The notes: generated by a model not told the origin, from the sequence alone. A stretch of 64,000 nt of DNA from Desulfobulbaceae bacterium (GCA_020444175.1 JAHLLM010000026.1:1-64000); one strand, 5' to 3'. Numbered from the stretch's first letter, positions 1-10,086 are shown. Numbers and translations: made by a program.

Positions 1-276
1 ATTACCCGGCCGGATAACTTCGGAATGAGTGGCCGAATTCATTGGAATATGCATACGATGGCTCCATGTGAAATAATGCGTCGAATCAAGGGGCGTAGTT
101 CTAGTAAATTGTTTGCAGATTTTCCTCATCTGCGTAAGAGGTTTTGGGGACGTCATTTTTGGGCTCGTGGCTATTTTTGTGCATCATCAGGGAATGTTAC
201 CGATGAAATGATCAAAACATATCTCGATCATCACTTTGAGCCGAAGAAAGACGATGGTTTTCGGACTGAGTCATAA
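1..276 (+). pseudogene. tnpA: IS200/IS605-family TnpA transposase, 3' portion
   Basis: Open from the window edge to a TAA at 274-276, so the 5' part is outside the window or lost. The segment IKGRSSSKLF, the KRFWGRHFWARGYF block and GNVTDEMIKTYLDHH match the C-terminal half of the Y1 (HUH) transposases of IS200/IS605. The Tyr of IKTYLDHH sits where the catalytic tyrosine is expected. The HUH histidine pair should lie just before IKGRSS; the sequence there (RIHWNMHTMAP) is a poor match, which suggests decay. Hairpins follow directly downstream, as at the right end of such elements. Identity is fairly certain; whether the full gene is intact cannot be seen. Confidence 0.8.
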
Positions 277-350
277 CGGGTCTATATGACCCGTATCCGG
301 ACTTGCAGTCCATATTTTCAACCCACCGTCTTCAAGACGGTGGTTGTTGA
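277..350. repeat. Hairpins at probable right end of IS200/IS605 element
   Basis: Directly after the transposase stop there is an ACGGGT...ACCCGT inverted repeat (about 278-296) and then a strong hairpin at 323-343 with a 9-bp stem, CCACCGTCT / AGACGGTGG, and a TCA loop. IS200/IS605 elements are bounded by subterminal imperfect hairpins rather than inverted repeats, so this is the likely right end. It could also act as a terminator, but only a short T-rich stretch follows. Confidence 0.55.
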
Positions 351-1059
351 GTTTACATATTGTTTCACTGTTTGGTGATACTAACGAAGAAGCGATTTTT
401 CACATTTGCTTCAAGTTCTTGGACCGCATAAACAATGCAATTACCAATCTCAATCATTTAAGCAATTATGCAAATTGATATATATCGTAACCGCCCGTGA
501 AATAACTTCAGCGTCAACACTGAAGAACAATTCACTTCTTGGTCCATAACAAGCAATATGCGCACCGTCAACTATTTGTTATGGATTTTTTTGCTTTACC
601 ATAGAATTACAGCATGTTACGCAGATTTGGTGTCGATATACCTTTTGACACAAAGAGTCCGAATTCCGGGAATATGAACAAAACAGTGCAGAAAAACGGA
701 ATTTTGGAAAAAAATAAGATTGGACAAAATGTTGCCCGATGTAAGGTCAACTCCGAGAAGGCAACTGTAAAAATTTACATACTTCCTGAGTCTCGAAAGA
801 AATGATTCTTCGTTAAAACTCATTGTAAACAGCTTCACTCTGTCTTGAAAATACCCCTCCTCAAAGCTTATTTCTGAGTCTTGCTCCTCAGTCCGGGGAG
901 AACTCAACAGACTTGATGCAAGGAACGTTCTGACATGGTATATTCTCATGTTTTATTGTCAGTATTGACGTATTTTCGGGCTGTAAGGATTCACTGATTT
1001 TTAATTATCATATTTGAATGGGCAAAAGCTGTCTGCCCTGTCTAGAGAAGGAGAAAGCA
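351..1059. other. Intergenic region without recognisable gene
   Basis: About 700 bases between the transposase remnant and acnB. Short open frames exist on both strands near 614-949, but they overlap each other, have no ribosome binding site and resemble nothing known to me. The acnB promoter must lie here; no convincing -35/-10 pair was identified. Confidence 0.5.
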
Positions 1060-3597
1060 ATGCTTGAAGCATATCTGATACATGAAAAGGAGCGAAATGA
1101 GCAGGGCATCCCCGCTCTTCCCCTGTCACCGGAGCAAACAGCTGATTTATGTGGTCTGCTGCAGAAACCGCCGCAAGGAAAAGAGGAACTTCTGCTGCAT
1201 CTCTTCACGGAACGGGTGTCGCCCGGCGTTGACCCGGCCGCAGAGGTCAAGGCGGATTTTCTTGGTGCCCTCCTTGCTGGAGAGAAGACCTGTCCGTTTA
1301 TTGATAAGAAAAAGGCAATTGAAATACTTGGCACCATGATCGGCGGCTATAATATCCAGTATCTTGTTGCCTCCCTTGGAGACAGCGAGGTGGCGGATGC
1401 TGCTGCATGCGCTCTTTCCGGCATTACCCTTGTATATGACGCCTTTGATGAAGTGCTGGAGCTTTCCGGCAGGAACGATTACGCAAAAAAAGTGGTCGAA
1501 AGCTGGGCGCGGGGTGACTGGTTCACGTCAAAGCCTGAAATGCCCGAGACCTTTACGGTCAAGGTTTTCAAGGTTGACGGCGAGATCAATACCGATGATT
1601 TTTCCCCGGCCGGAGATGCCTGGAGCCGTCCGGATATCCCGCTTCATGCCCTGGCAATGGGAAAAACCCGCTTCCCCGGCGGCATAAATGAGATGGTGAA
1701 GTGGCGTGAAGAGGGGCATCAGGTTGCCTTTGTCGGTGATGTGGTTGGCACCGGTTCTTCCCGAAAATCCGCCTGTAATTCCGTTTTGTGGTTCATAGGC
1801 GAGGATATCCCAGCAGTTCCCAATAAAAGGCGGGCCGGGGTGATTATCGGAGGCGTTATTGCTCCGATTTTCTTTAATACTGCCGAGGATTCCGGCGCTC
1901 TGCCCATCAGGATGGATGTGAGCGGCATCAACCATGGTGATGTGATAACGGTTCACACCAGAAAGGGAGAGGCAAACCGCGAAGATGGCAGTTTGATAGC
2001 CCGTTTTGACTTGAAGCCCAATACCCTGGCCGATGAATATCGGGCCGGCGGACGTATCCCCCTCATCATCGGACGTTCCCTTACCGCCAAGGCACGTCAG
2101 GCCCTTGCTATGCCTGAAGCGGATTTTTTTGCTGAGCCGGAAAATCCGGAGATCAGTGAGGGGCAGTCTTTTACCCAGGCACAGAAAATTGTCGGCAAGG
2201 CCTGCGGTCTTCCAGGCGTTCTGCCCGGTGCTTCCTGTGAACCCGGGATGGCCACTGTGGGTTCACAGGATACAACCGGGCCCATGACAGCCGACGAGCT
2301 TAAGGAGTTGGCGTGTCTGCGCTTCCAGGCGCCCATGTTCATGCAGTCTTTCTGCCATACTGCCGCTTATCCGAAACCGTCAGATGTTGCCATGCACAGA
2401 AATCTGCCGGGATTTATCAGTGAGCGCGGCGGGGTCGCCCTGCGGCCGGGAGACGGAGTCATCCATACCTGGCTGAACCGCCTGCTGCTGCCCGACACCG
2501 TGGGCACCGGCGGCGACTCCCATACCCGTTTCCCCATTGGCATCAGTTTCCCGGCCGGTTCCGGACTGGTTGCCTTTGCCGGAGCACTTGGCTTTATGCC
2601 CCTTGATATGCCGGAATCAGTCCTGATCCGTTTCAAGGGGAAGCTTCATCCTGGTATTACCCTGCGCGATGTCGTGAACGCCATACCTTACTTTGCCATC
2701 AAGGCCGGCAAGCTCACCGTGCCCAAGAAAAACAAAATCAATATTTTCAACGGACGTATCCTGGAATTTCAAGGACTGCCTGATTTGACAGTTGAGCAGG
2801 CTTTTGAACTGACCAATTCCACTGCCGAAAGGAGTGCCGCTGCCGCCTGCATAGAGCTTTCTGAAGAAAAGGTTGTTGCCTTTATGCGCTCCAATGCAGC
2901 CCTGATGCGGAAACTGATTGCTGATGGCTATCAAGATGCAGAAACGCTGCAGAAACGCATCGACGATGTGGAAGCGTGGCTGGCGAACCCGACATTACTG
3001 AAGGCAGACAAGGATGCTGAGTATGCGGACATTTTTGAGATTGACTTGTCAGAGATCACGGAGCCCATTTTGGCCTGCCCCAATGATCCGGATGATGTCC
3101 GGCTGCTCTCAGAGGTTGCCGGGACAGCCGTTCAGGACGTTTTTATCGGTTCGTGCATGAGCAATATCGGACATTACCGAGCGGCCGCTGAAATCTGGCG
3201 CAACAGGAAGTTCAACCATGATGTGCGCACCTGGATCTGTCCGCCCACCCGCATGGATCAGGCCCAATTGAAAGCCGAAGCCCTTTTCTGCGTTTTCGGT
3301 TCGGTTGGAGCCCGTATAGAGATTGCCGGCTGCTCCCTGTGTATGGGCAACCAGCTGCGGGTGCCGGATGGCGATACTGTCTACGCCACCAGTACCCGTA
3401 ACTTTGATAACCGAGTTGGTAATGATACAAAGGTATTTCTTGGCAGTGCCGAGGTTGGTGCTGTTATTTCCACCCTGGGCAAGATTCCCACCCCGGAAGA
3501 GTACTTTGCTACGTATAATGAACGGGTGGTGCCGAAATCAAGCGAAGTATATCAGTATCTTCAGTTTGACGAGCTTCCGGAGTATCAGGGCTCATAG
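1060..3597 (+). CDS. acnB: Aconitate hydratase B (AcnB)
   Basis: Interconverts citrate and isocitrate through cis-aconitate in the cytosolic TCA cycle, using a [4Fe-4S] cluster. The protein is 845 residues, near the usual 865 for AcnB. Its N-terminus (MLEAYLIHEKERNEQGIPAL) and GTMIGGYNI match the AcnB-specific HEAT-like domain; the swivel domain comes before the catalytic domains, the domain order peculiar to AcnB. Cluster ligands are visible as Cys699 in FIGSCMSN and Cys758/Cys761 in GCSLCMGNQ. The start at 1060 is chosen over an upstream in-frame ATG at 1018 because AAGGAGA lies 7 bases before it and the family begins there. It is transcribed alone and ends before a strong terminator. Confidence 0.97.
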   Translation: MLEAYLIHEKERNEQGIPALPLSPEQTADLCGLLQKPPQGKEELLLHLFTERVSPGVDPAAEVKADFLGALLAGEKTCPFIDKKKAIEILGTMIGGYNIQYLVASLGDSEVADAAACALSGITLVYDAFDEVLELSGRNDYAKKVVESWARGDWFTSKPEMPETFTVKVFKVDGEINTDDFSPAGDAWSRPDIPLHALAMGKTRFPGGINEMVKWREEGHQVAFVGDVVGTGSSRKSACNSVLWFIGEDIPAVPNKRRAGVIIGGVIAPIFFNTAEDSGALPIRMDVSGINHGDVITVHTRKGEANREDGSLIARFDLKPNTLADEYRAGGRIPLIIGRSLTAKARQALAMPEADFFAEPENPEISEGQSFTQAQKIVGKACGLPGVLPGASCEPGMATVGSQDTTGPMTADELKELACLRFQAPMFMQSFCHTAAYPKPSDVAMHRNLPGFISERGGVALRPGDGVIHTWLNRLLLPDTVGTGGDSHTRFPIGISFPAGSGLVAFAGALGFMPLDMPESVLIRFKGKLHPGITLRDVVNAIPYFAIKAGKLTVPKKNKINIFNGRILEFQGLPDLTVEQAFELTNSTAERSAAAACIELSEEKVVAFMRSNAALMRKLIADGYQDAETLQKRIDDVEAWLANPTLLKADKDAEYADIFEIDLSEITEPILACPNDPDDVRLLSEVAGTAVQDVFIGSCMSNIGHYRAAAEIWRNRKFNHDVRTWICPPTRMDQAQLKAEALFCVFGSVGARIEIAGCSLCMGNQLRVPDGDTVYATSTRNFDNRVGNDTKVFLGSAEVGAVISTLGKIPTPEEYFATYNERVVPKSSEVYQYLQFDELPEYQGS

Positions 3598-3630
3598 CAG
3601 GCGAGACAGATATTCCGTTGCCACAAATAG

Positions 3631-3667
3631 AAAAGGCTGCTTTTCGGAAAGAAAAGCAGCCTTTTTT
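3631..3667. terminator. Bidirectional rho-independent terminator
   Basis: A perfect 15-bp inverted repeat (AAAAGGCTGCTTTTC at 3631-3645 and its complement at 3651-3665) with a short loop. It has T-runs on the plus strand and A-runs giving T-runs on the minus strand. It separates convergent acnB and the VKOR gene and should serve both. Confidence 0.9.
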
Positions 3668-3694
3668 ATTGTTTTAACAGGGAGGACTGCAGGT

Positions 3695-4636
3695 TTATTT
3701 CACCTCTTCTTCATCGCACTCGATGGTCAGTGAGCATTCGCCTTCCTCACTGAAAATCGGGATGTTCTCCTGCTGACTCTGGCCTTCATTGTCAAGGTAA
3801 AGGAGGGGGTCAGTCAGATAACATGCCTGCTCAATGTAATGGATAATTTGCTGCTCTCCCTTGATGATTGAAAATCCTGATTTATTTTTTTCAAGCAGAA
3901 CAGGGATAGCGTCGATTCCCAGTAATTTGAGTAACAGTTTATTGAGCTCAGGATCGTATGAGTCAGAAAGTTTCGTGCCGGCCAGGTCAAAGTCATCCAG
4001 TTTTTCAATGGGATTAAAGTGGAAATCGCAACTGTTGCAACCTTCCAGGGCCTGCAGGACATTTTTACAGTGGGGACAATCGGCTGAAAAAAAGAGGTAA
4101 AGCTCTTTTTGCGGATTAAGGCAGACCCTGGTTCCGTATGTGCCGCTGTTTATGGTTTTTTGTTTGGATAAAAGGGCGTTGGGCCCGAAGCTGAGGAAAG
4201 AAGAGATAACAATGATGCCGGAAAAAATGCTTAATCCCGTAACAAGTTGTTTCCAGCCGGCCAGAGCATTGAGCAACAGAATGATTGTAAATAAAATGAG
4301 GCAGTAGGAGCAGAGCGCATCGGCAATATGGAGTTGATAAGCTACCAGCGTACCTTCAACGGCCAGTCCTGTGAGGAGGACGAGTCTGGAAAGGTCGGTA
4401 AGAAAGCCCCCCTTTTTGCGGGCCAGGAAAAAGAGCCAGCAGAGTGCCTGAAAATAAAAAAAACCGATCAGGTTGAAGTATAAGGGCGGGATAGTTGTCA
4501 GGCTTTCAACGATTTCGCAGCCCTGGTTCAGGCATGCCGCTTCTCCACTCAAGCTAATGTATATGACTTGAATAATTATAAGGATGCTGGCGGCAAAGGA
4601 AAGTATGGAGATCAGCTTGGAGTTTCTTTCAGTCAT
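3695..4636 (-). CDS. VKOR-thioredoxin fusion, disulfide-forming membrane protein
   Basis: Predicted 313-residue inner-membrane protein. The first ~150 residues form about five membrane segments of the vitamin K epoxide reductase family, with the loop cysteine pair Cys35/Cys40 (ACLNQGC) and the active-site pair CSYC at 109-112. A thioredoxin-like domain follows, with CPHC at 187-190. In known bacterial VKOR fusions the Trx domain passes electrons from folding substrates to VKOR and then to quinone, replacing DsbB. The tail (residues ~285-313) is acidic, has two extra cysteines and is not part of either domain. Transcribed alone; ends convergently with acnB. Confidence 0.88.
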   Translation of the reverse strand: MTERNSKLISILSFAASILIIIQVIYISLSGEAACLNQGCEIVESLTTIPPLYFNLIGFFYFQALCWLFFLARKKGGFLTDLSRLVLLTGLAVEGTLVAYQLHIADALCSYCLILFTIILLLNALAGWKQLVTGLSIFSGIIVISSFLSFGPNALLSKQKTINSGTYGTRVCLNPQKELYLFFSADCPHCKNVLQALEGCNSCDFHFNPIEKLDDFDLAGTKLSDSYDPELNKLLLKLLGIDAIPVLLEKNKSGFSIIKGEQQIIHYIEQACYLTDPLLYLDNEGQSQQENIPIFSEEGECSLTIECDEEEVK

Positions 4637-5047
4637 GGATCACTCATTGCAGTTTCGGTTATTGGATAAAAAAACGTTGCACATCGACCTGGGTAAAGAA
4701 AGAAATTGCAACCGTATTGAAAAAAATATGAAGTCGCAAGAAGTTCTAATGCTTACCATCCGCCAACGTAATATCAACAGTTTCCATGCGTTCCGGCGGC
4801 GGGCGAGTGTTTTCTGTGAGACCGTCAAAAAATATGACAAAGACTTCATCAAGAAGTTCCCCATGAAAACACGAATTCCTGAAATCGCCTGGCTCAAAAT
4901 GATATCATCAGTTAGTTACATTTTTTCTTTTTTTGCAAGATTCGCAGGGCCGTGGTAGATCATTGGTTGTCAGGTTGCATGAAGCTGGCAAAGTAATGCA
5001 AAGAAGTCTCGTTGCAAAAAACAATTTTAAGGAAGATGGAGAAAACC
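4637..5047. other. Divergent intergenic region
   Basis: About 410 bases between the divergent VKOR and hydroxylase genes. It must hold both promoters. The open frames it contains overlap one another on opposite strands and have no recognisable product. No structured RNA or repeat was noticed. Confidence 0.4.
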
Positions 5048-5890
5048 ATGGAAAATGAAGCAACAATTCGACTCGGTTTCTTCTTTGGTATTCTTGCTCT
5101 TGTTGCCCTTGGTGAACTGGTTTCTCCGCGCAGGGCTTTGACAACATCAAAGACTGTGCGTTGGCTGAGCAATCTTGGTGTTGTTGTGGTTGATACGGTT
5201 ACAGTTCGTCTTCTGTTTCCGCTAATCGGTGTCCATGTGGCTGCTGCAGCCCGTGACAAGGGCTGGGGGCTTCTCAATATCCTCGATCTGCCTGACTGGC
5301 TTTCCATTGTCCTCGGCATACTTGTCCTTGATCTCGTTGTCTACCTGCAGCATGTCATGTTCCACACAGTACCGCTTCTCTGGCGGGTGCATATGATGCA
5401 TCACGCGGACATGGATATTGATACGACAACCGGACTGCGTTTTCATCCCATCGAAATAGTCATCAGCATGCTTATCAAGATGACGGCCATCGCTGCTTTG
5501 GGGCCGTCGGTTCTTGCTGTGATTCTTTTTGAAATAATCCTGAACGGGGCGGCCATGTTTAACCACGGCAACCTCAAGCTTCCTGAGGCCCTGGACCGTT
5601 ACCTGCGGTTTCTTATCGTGACGCCGGACATGCACAGGGTGCACCATTCGGTCATCATCAGGGAAACAAACAGTAATTTCGGGTTTAATTTTCCATGGTG
5701 GGACCGCCTTTTCGGTACATACCGCGCCCAGCCTGCTGCAGGCCATGAGAAAATGACTATTGGTCTCGCGCAATTCCGGGATTCCACCAGGAATCACCTG
5801 TTCCGAATGTTGATCATGCCTTTTACCGGGAAACCGGGAGATTATTCAATCAACAGACATGGCGCAGACCCGGAAAAAATTATGAAGTGA
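5048..5890 (+). CDS. Sterol desaturase / fatty acid hydroxylase family membrane protein
   Basis: Di-iron membrane oxidoreductase of 280 residues. The histidine clusters expected for the family are visible: HVMFH (HX3H), HMMHH (HX2HH) and MHRVHHS (HX2HH), between hydrophobic segments. NFPWWDRLFGTYR near the C-terminus is typical of the bacterial subgroup. The substrate (lipid, hopanoid or carotenoid) cannot be read from sequence. An O2-using enzyme in a putative sulfate-reducer relative is worth noting. The start at 5048 is preferred over upstream TTG/ATG codons because GGAG lies 6 bases before it. The last 11 bases overlap the convergent acyl-CoA synthetase beta gene. Confidence 0.88.
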   Translation: MENEATIRLGFFFGILALVALGELVSPRRALTTSKTVRWLSNLGVVVVDTVTVRLLFPLIGVHVAAAARDKGWGLLNILDLPDWLSIVLGILVLDLVVYLQHVMFHTVPLLWRVHMMHHADMDIDTTTGLRFHPIEIVISMLIKMTAIAALGPSVLAVILFEIILNGAAMFNHGNLKLPEALDRYLRFLIVTPDMHRVHHSVIIRETNSNFGFNFPWWDRLFGTYRAQPAAGHEKMTIGLAQFRDSTRNHLFRMLIMPFTGKPGDYSINRHGADPEKIMK

Positions 5891-6572
5891 GAAGTGAGGC
5901 ATCAAGCATAATTCTGGCATCAGCAATAAGGCAGCCGTCGTTTGAACATAAGAGCGGATTCAAGTCGATTGACTCTATATAGGGGCCGATTTCCATGAGC
6001 AGCTCGGAAAAGAGCAGAAGCACCTCGCTGAGCGCCTCCATATTGATGGCCTTGTTGCCACGGTAGCCGGTGAGCAGTTTTGTTCCCTTCAGCTCCCGGA
6101 CCATGGAATCGATATCCTTCCCCGTGAGAGGTGCCATGCGAATTGCAACATCCTGATAGATCTCAACACCTGTTCCGCCGATACCGAGAAGCACGATGGG
6201 TCCGAACTGGTAATCCGTTTTCGCTCCCACAATAAGCTCAAGTCCCTCGGCCATTTCCTCAATGTGAATACCTGCAAAATCAGGGAGGGAACTGACCTGC
6301 TCATAAAAAGCAGACAGTTCCTCAATACTGTTAATACCAACTGCCACGCCCTGGACATCGGATTTATGGATAACAGAAGGGGAAACGACTTTAGCGGCCA
6401 GGGGAAAGCCGATCTCTGCAGCGATTTCTTGGAGCTGGCTTGCTTGTTTGGCCCAGCCGAAACGGGGAACGGGAAGACCGGCTTCCCGGAACAGCAGTTT
6501 GGCATCCGGCTCCAGAATCCAACCTGTCTTGCGGGATGCGAGAAAAATTTCCTTCATTAGTTTGCTTAACAT
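5880..6572 (-). CDS. ADP-forming acyl-CoA synthetase, beta subunit (ATP-grasp)
   Basis: Small subunit of the nucleoside-diphosphate-forming acetate/acyl-CoA synthetase, which converts acyl-CoA + ADP + Pi to acid + CoA + ATP. The 230-residue product carries the ATP-grasp_5 features: FPLAAKVVSPSVIHKSDVQGV, GAKTDYQFGPIVLLGIGG and a closing SIDLNPLL. The start at 6572 has a perfect AGGAGGT six bases upstream; a longer frame to 6605 lacks one. It overlaps the alpha gene by 7 bases, so translational coupling and equal dosage are likely. Confidence 0.9.
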   Translation of the reverse strand: MLSKLMKEIFLASRKTGWILEPDAKLLFREAGLPVPRFGWAKQASQLQEIAAEIGFPLAAKVVSPSVIHKSDVQGVAVGINSIEELSAFYEQVSSLPDFAGIHIEEMAEGLELIVGAKTDYQFGPIVLLGIGGTGVEIYQDVAIRMAPLTGKDIDSMVRELKGTKLLTGYRGNKAINMEALSEVLLLFSELLMEIGPYIESIDLNPLLCSNDGCLIADARIMLDASLLTS

Positions 6573-7936
6573 GGACGGCACCTCCTGAGGACTCTGGTCA
6601 TGCAAACCGCGCTTTCTATGGAGGATGCCACAGGGACCCGGTTAAGCTCAAAGCCTTCAATCAGCATCTGATATTTTTCCACATGGGGCACGTAGGCAAT
6701 AAGCGGTTTTTTAAAACGCCGGTAAACCTGGCTGAGCCGGGCGCCGAGGTCGGAGCTGAGCCCAGGCAGATAGGGCAGCATCAACAGGAGAATGCAGTCA
6801 ATCTCCTCTATCCGGCAAAATTGTTCAACAGCGGCGACAAAGTCAATTTCAAGGGCACTTCCTGTCAGATCGACAGGATTGGCAACAGAGGCAATTGCTC
6901 GTATGCTTTCAGAAAGAGCTGCTTGCAGCGATTTCTGCACAGGTTGGGAAAACGGGGGAACATTCAACCCTTTTGATATACAGGCGTCAACCGCCAGGGC
7001 GCCGTGACCGCCGCTGCCGGAAATGATGCCGACATTTCCCTCTGTTCTGGTATTTGGATAACAGCTCAATGCTTCGCAGTAGGAAACGAGTTCGTTTTCA
7101 TTGGATGCCTCGATAATGCCATGCTGGGCCAGAACGGAACTGAAAACTTGGTAATCACCGGCCAGAGAGGCGGTGTGACTTGAAACGGCCCGGCTTCCCT
7201 CCTTTGTTTTCCCTGATTTCAGGACAATAACCGGTTTGCCGCATGTCCGCGCAAAACGGACAAAATCCCGTCCTTCATTTTGAGCAAATCCTTCAATATA
7301 AAAGGCAATGACCTTGGTCCGGGGGTCTGATGTGAGAAATTCCAGAAGCTGTATTTCCCGGATCAGGGCCTTGTTGCCAATGCTGATGGCACTGGAGACG
7401 CCTACTCCTTCGCCTGCGAATTTTACCAGCAGGTCAACGAGGATTCCACCGCTCTGACTGACAACGGCAACATCGCCGCTGGGGGGCTGCACCATGCGTT
7501 CGGTTGGCAGAAAAAAGGTGTCGACCATTGTCGGGGAGTAGAGGCCGAGACAGTTGGGGCCGACAAAAGGGAAATTATGGCGGCCGGCAATTTCAGTCAG
7601 CTCCTGCTGCAAGTCATTTTTACCCGCCTCGGCAAAACCGCCGGAAATAATAATTGCGCTTTTTACGCCTGCGTCAATACATTCCTGAAGAACAGAGGGT
7701 ACGAAATCAGCCCGCACGGCAATGACGGCAAGATCGACAGCTTCAGGAATATCGGCAACAGAGGAAAAAAGCTGTTCTCCGTTAAGCGTCCCTCCCTTCG
7801 GATTGACAGCATAGGACCTCACCGGATAACGCAGTAGATTTTTGTTAAAGATGACGTTGGCGGGGTGATATTCGTTGCTGGTTGAAAGGCCGATTACAGC
7901 TAAAGATTTCGGTAAAAACAAAGGAGCAAGATCCAC
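6566..7936 (-). CDS. ADP-forming acyl-CoA synthetase, alpha subunit
   Basis: Large subunit (456 residues): CoA-binding Rossmann domain (FLPKSLAVIGLS, YAVNPKGG), then two succinyl-CoA-ligase-like domains (FVGPNCLGLYSP, VSQSGGILVDLL). His254 in SRAVSSHTASLAG is the residue phosphorylated in this family and passes the phosphate to the beta subunit. The start is GTG at 7936 with GGGAG eight bases before. The pair lets acetate or other acids be made with ATP gain, common in anaerobes. Paired with the beta gene by a 7-base overlap. Confidence 0.93.
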   Translation of the reverse strand: MDLAPLFLPKSLAVIGLSTSNEYHPANVIFNKNLLRYPVRSYAVNPKGGTLNGEQLFSSVADIPEAVDLAVIAVRADFVPSVLQECIDAGVKSAIIISGGFAEAGKNDLQQELTEIAGRHNFPFVGPNCLGLYSPTMVDTFFLPTERMVQPPSGDVAVVSQSGGILVDLLVKFAGEGVGVSSAISIGNKALIREIQLLEFLTSDPRTKVIAFYIEGFAQNEGRDFVRFARTCGKPVIVLKSGKTKEGSRAVSSHTASLAGDYQVFSSVLAQHGIIEASNENELVSYCEALSCYPNTRTEGNVGIISGSGGHGALAVDACISKGLNVPPFSQPVQKSLQAALSESIRAIASVANPVDLTGSALEIDFVAAVEQFCRIEEIDCILLLMLPYLPGLSSDLGARLSQVYRRFKKPLIAYVPHVEKYQMLIEGFELNRVPVASSIESAVCMTRVLRRCRPC

Positions 7937-8139
7937 AGGTTACTCTCCCAGGCTGGAGTTTTTTTGACTCTTCGAAGAACAGTTCCTCAAATAGTATGGG
8001 AAGTCAGCCCAAATAGCAAGTTTAGGATAGGCGGTCTCGGGAATTGCTTGATATCAAGTATGTCTTTATGATTTTATGAAAAGACAACATTTATAATACA
8101 AATTCAGGAGTTGAGTTGCTATTCTAGCGAGATCGCATC

Positions 8140-10086
8140 ATGATAGACCCTGTTCGATACCGGTTTCAGTTTTATCTGGAGAGATTCCTGCTCCGCGGCG
8201 CCCACTACCGATTACTGTTCATTGCCGCTCTGATCGGTCTGATCAGCATTGTTTTCGGCGGAGCGGCCCGCTATTTTTCAAATGATTTTGCCACAAACGG
8301 CGAGGCCTTCTGGTGGGCCTTTCTGCGCCTGACCGATCCGGGCTATCTGGGAGATGACAAGGGCATGTCCCTGCGGATCATTTCCACCATTGTCACAGTG
8401 CTCGGCTATGTGATTTTCATGGGTTCCCTGATCGCCATTATGACCCAGTGGCTCAATGAGACGATCAGAAAGCTGGAAGCGGGCCTGACACCGATTTCCA
8501 TACACGGTCATGTTATCATTCTTGGCTGGACCAGTCTGACGCCTTCCATTGTCCGGGAGTTGGTGCAGTCCGAATCGCGTGTAAAACGCTTTCTGGAGAG
8601 AACCGGCTCCAGACGACTGCGCATTGCCATACTGTCTGAATCCGCTTCTCCGGCCCAGCGACATGAGCTGGAAGTGCACCTGGGAGAAGACTGGGATGAG
8701 CGGCAGGTTATTTTCCGCTCCGGTACGCCGCTCCGTAACGAACACCTGATTCGGGTCGACTATCTCCATGCCGCAGCCATTATCCTGCCTGGCCATGATT
8801 TTGCGCCAGGCGGCTCTGATACTGCGGATATGAGAACCGTCAAAACCCTTATGTCCATCGCCAACTATGCCCGGCAGCAAGATGTTACACTGCCATACAT
8901 GGTGGCTGAGATTTTCGATGCCCGTAAAGTGGAGGTTGCCAAGTCCGCCTATCCGGGGCATCTTGAAACCGTTGCCAGTGATGCCACCATAAGCCTGCTG
9001 GTGGCACAGAATATTCGCCATCCCTGGCTCTCCTATATTTACACGGAACTGCTCTCCCACTCAAACGGCGATGAAATTCGCATACGCCGTCTGCCCGAAT
9101 TGAAGGGCGCTACTGCGGAGAGCCTGACTGATCTCTTCCCAAAGGCCATTCTTCTCGGAGTATTACGAAAACAAGGGGACAGCCTGACCCCTGTTCTAAA
9201 TCCTCCTGCCGGCTTTGTCATCCAGGAACACGACTGGCTGGTATTTATGGCCTGTAACCATGCAGACACCAATCCGGATCCGTCGAAAAAACCGACAAAT
9301 TTTCCCCGCGGCGAATACAAAAATCCTTCCAGCCGGATTCAAAGATGCCAGCGTGTCCTGCTTCTGGGCTGGAATGATATGATTCCTGCCCTGATCCATG
9401 AGCTTGATAACTATGAAAATGAAATTTTCGAGGTGGATGTTTTTTCTTCCCTGCCGACTGAGCAAAGGCAGGAAAGGTTGAATCGTTTTGCTTTGAATCC
9501 GGAAAAGGTGACAGTGGAACTGCTTGAGGGAGATTATACGGTACCCTCAAGTCTGCTGCGAATTGATGTCCTGTCCTATGACAATATCGTTATACTGGGC
9601 TGCGATTGGCTGCCATCGCCGGAAGAGGCGGATGCCAGGACAATCCTGGGTTTCATGATGCTCCGCAATCTGCTGGTCAATGAAACAGATCCACCCAAAG
9701 TCCTGCTGGAACTGCTGGATCCGGAGAATCAGGCGCTCTTCACCAATTCCCATGAAGAGGTCATTTTAAGCCCTCATATCCTCAGTCATATTATGGCCCA
9801 TGTGGCGCTTATGCCGGAACTGAACCTGGTTTTCAAAGAGCTCTTTGGTTCCGGCGGCGCTGAGATTTATCTGCGCTCCTGCGCTCATTACGGGCTTGAT
9901 GCAAAGGATGTGAGTTTTACAGAGATCCAGAAGCAGGTGTCACGTCAAGGAGAGATTGCTTTGGGCGTCAGGATGTATGGCAAAGAATCCCTGCCGGACG
10001 GAGGTATTGAGTTGAATCCTCCACGCCACAGGAGCTGGCATTTCAGAAAAGATGATGAGATCGTCGTGCTGACAACGTCGGTTTGA
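8140..10086 (+). CDS. CASTOR/POLLUX-like ion channel with RCK domains
   Basis: A 648-residue membrane protein. Two main hydrophobic segments (about 24-45 and 90-110) flank a pore-like stretch FWWAFLRLTDPGYLGDD. Residue ~125 onward holds two TrkA-N-like Rossmann/RCK modules: HGHVIILGWTSLTPSIVREL and the second QRVLLLGWNDMIPALIHEL. This arrangement is that of the CASTOR/POLLUX/DMI1 family, Ca2+- or K+-conducting channels known from plants and many bacteria. Ion preference and ligand are not readable here. The next gene begins 126 bases downstream with its own ribosome binding site. Confidence 0.85.
   Translation: MIDPVRYRFQFYLERFLLRGAHYRLLFIAALIGLISIVFGGAARYFSNDFATNGEAFWWAFLRLTDPGYLGDDKGMSLRIISTIVTVLGYVIFMGSLIAIMTQWLNETIRKLEAGLTPISIHGHVIILGWTSLTPSIVRELVQSESRVKRFLERTGSRRLRIAILSESASPAQRHELEVHLGEDWDERQVIFRSGTPLRNEHLIRVDYLHAAAIILPGHDFAPGGSDTADMRTVKTLMSIANYARQQDVTLPYMVAEIFDARKVEVAKSAYPGHLETVASDATISLLVAQNIRHPWLSYIYTELLSHSNGDEIRIRRLPELKGATAESLTDLFPKAILLGVLRKQGDSLTPVLNPPAGFVIQEHDWLVFMACNHADTNPDPSKKPTNFPRGEYKNPSSRIQRCQRVLLLGWNDMIPALIHELDNYENEIFEVDVFSSLPTEQRQERLNRFALNPEKVTVELLEGDYTVPSSLLRIDVLSYDNIVILGCDWLPSPEEADARTILGFMMLRNLLVNETDPPKVLLELLDPENQALFTNSHEEVILSPHILSHIMAHVALMPELNLVFKELFGSGGAEIYLRSCAHYGLDAKDVSFTEIQKQVSRQGEIALGVRMYGKESLPDGGIELNPPRHRSWHFRKDDEIVVLTTSV

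Noticed and set aside
614-949. Overlapping short ORFs on both strands upstream of acnB
   Set aside because: No ribosome binding sites, no recognisable products and mutual overlap.
1018-1059. Longer N-terminus for AcnB
   Set aside because: Extra residues do not match the family, and the Shine-Dalgarno sequence lies inside this stretch.
4640-4958. Short ORFs in the VKOR/hydroxylase intergenic gap
   Set aside because: Overlap each other and the flanking genes; composition like random frames.
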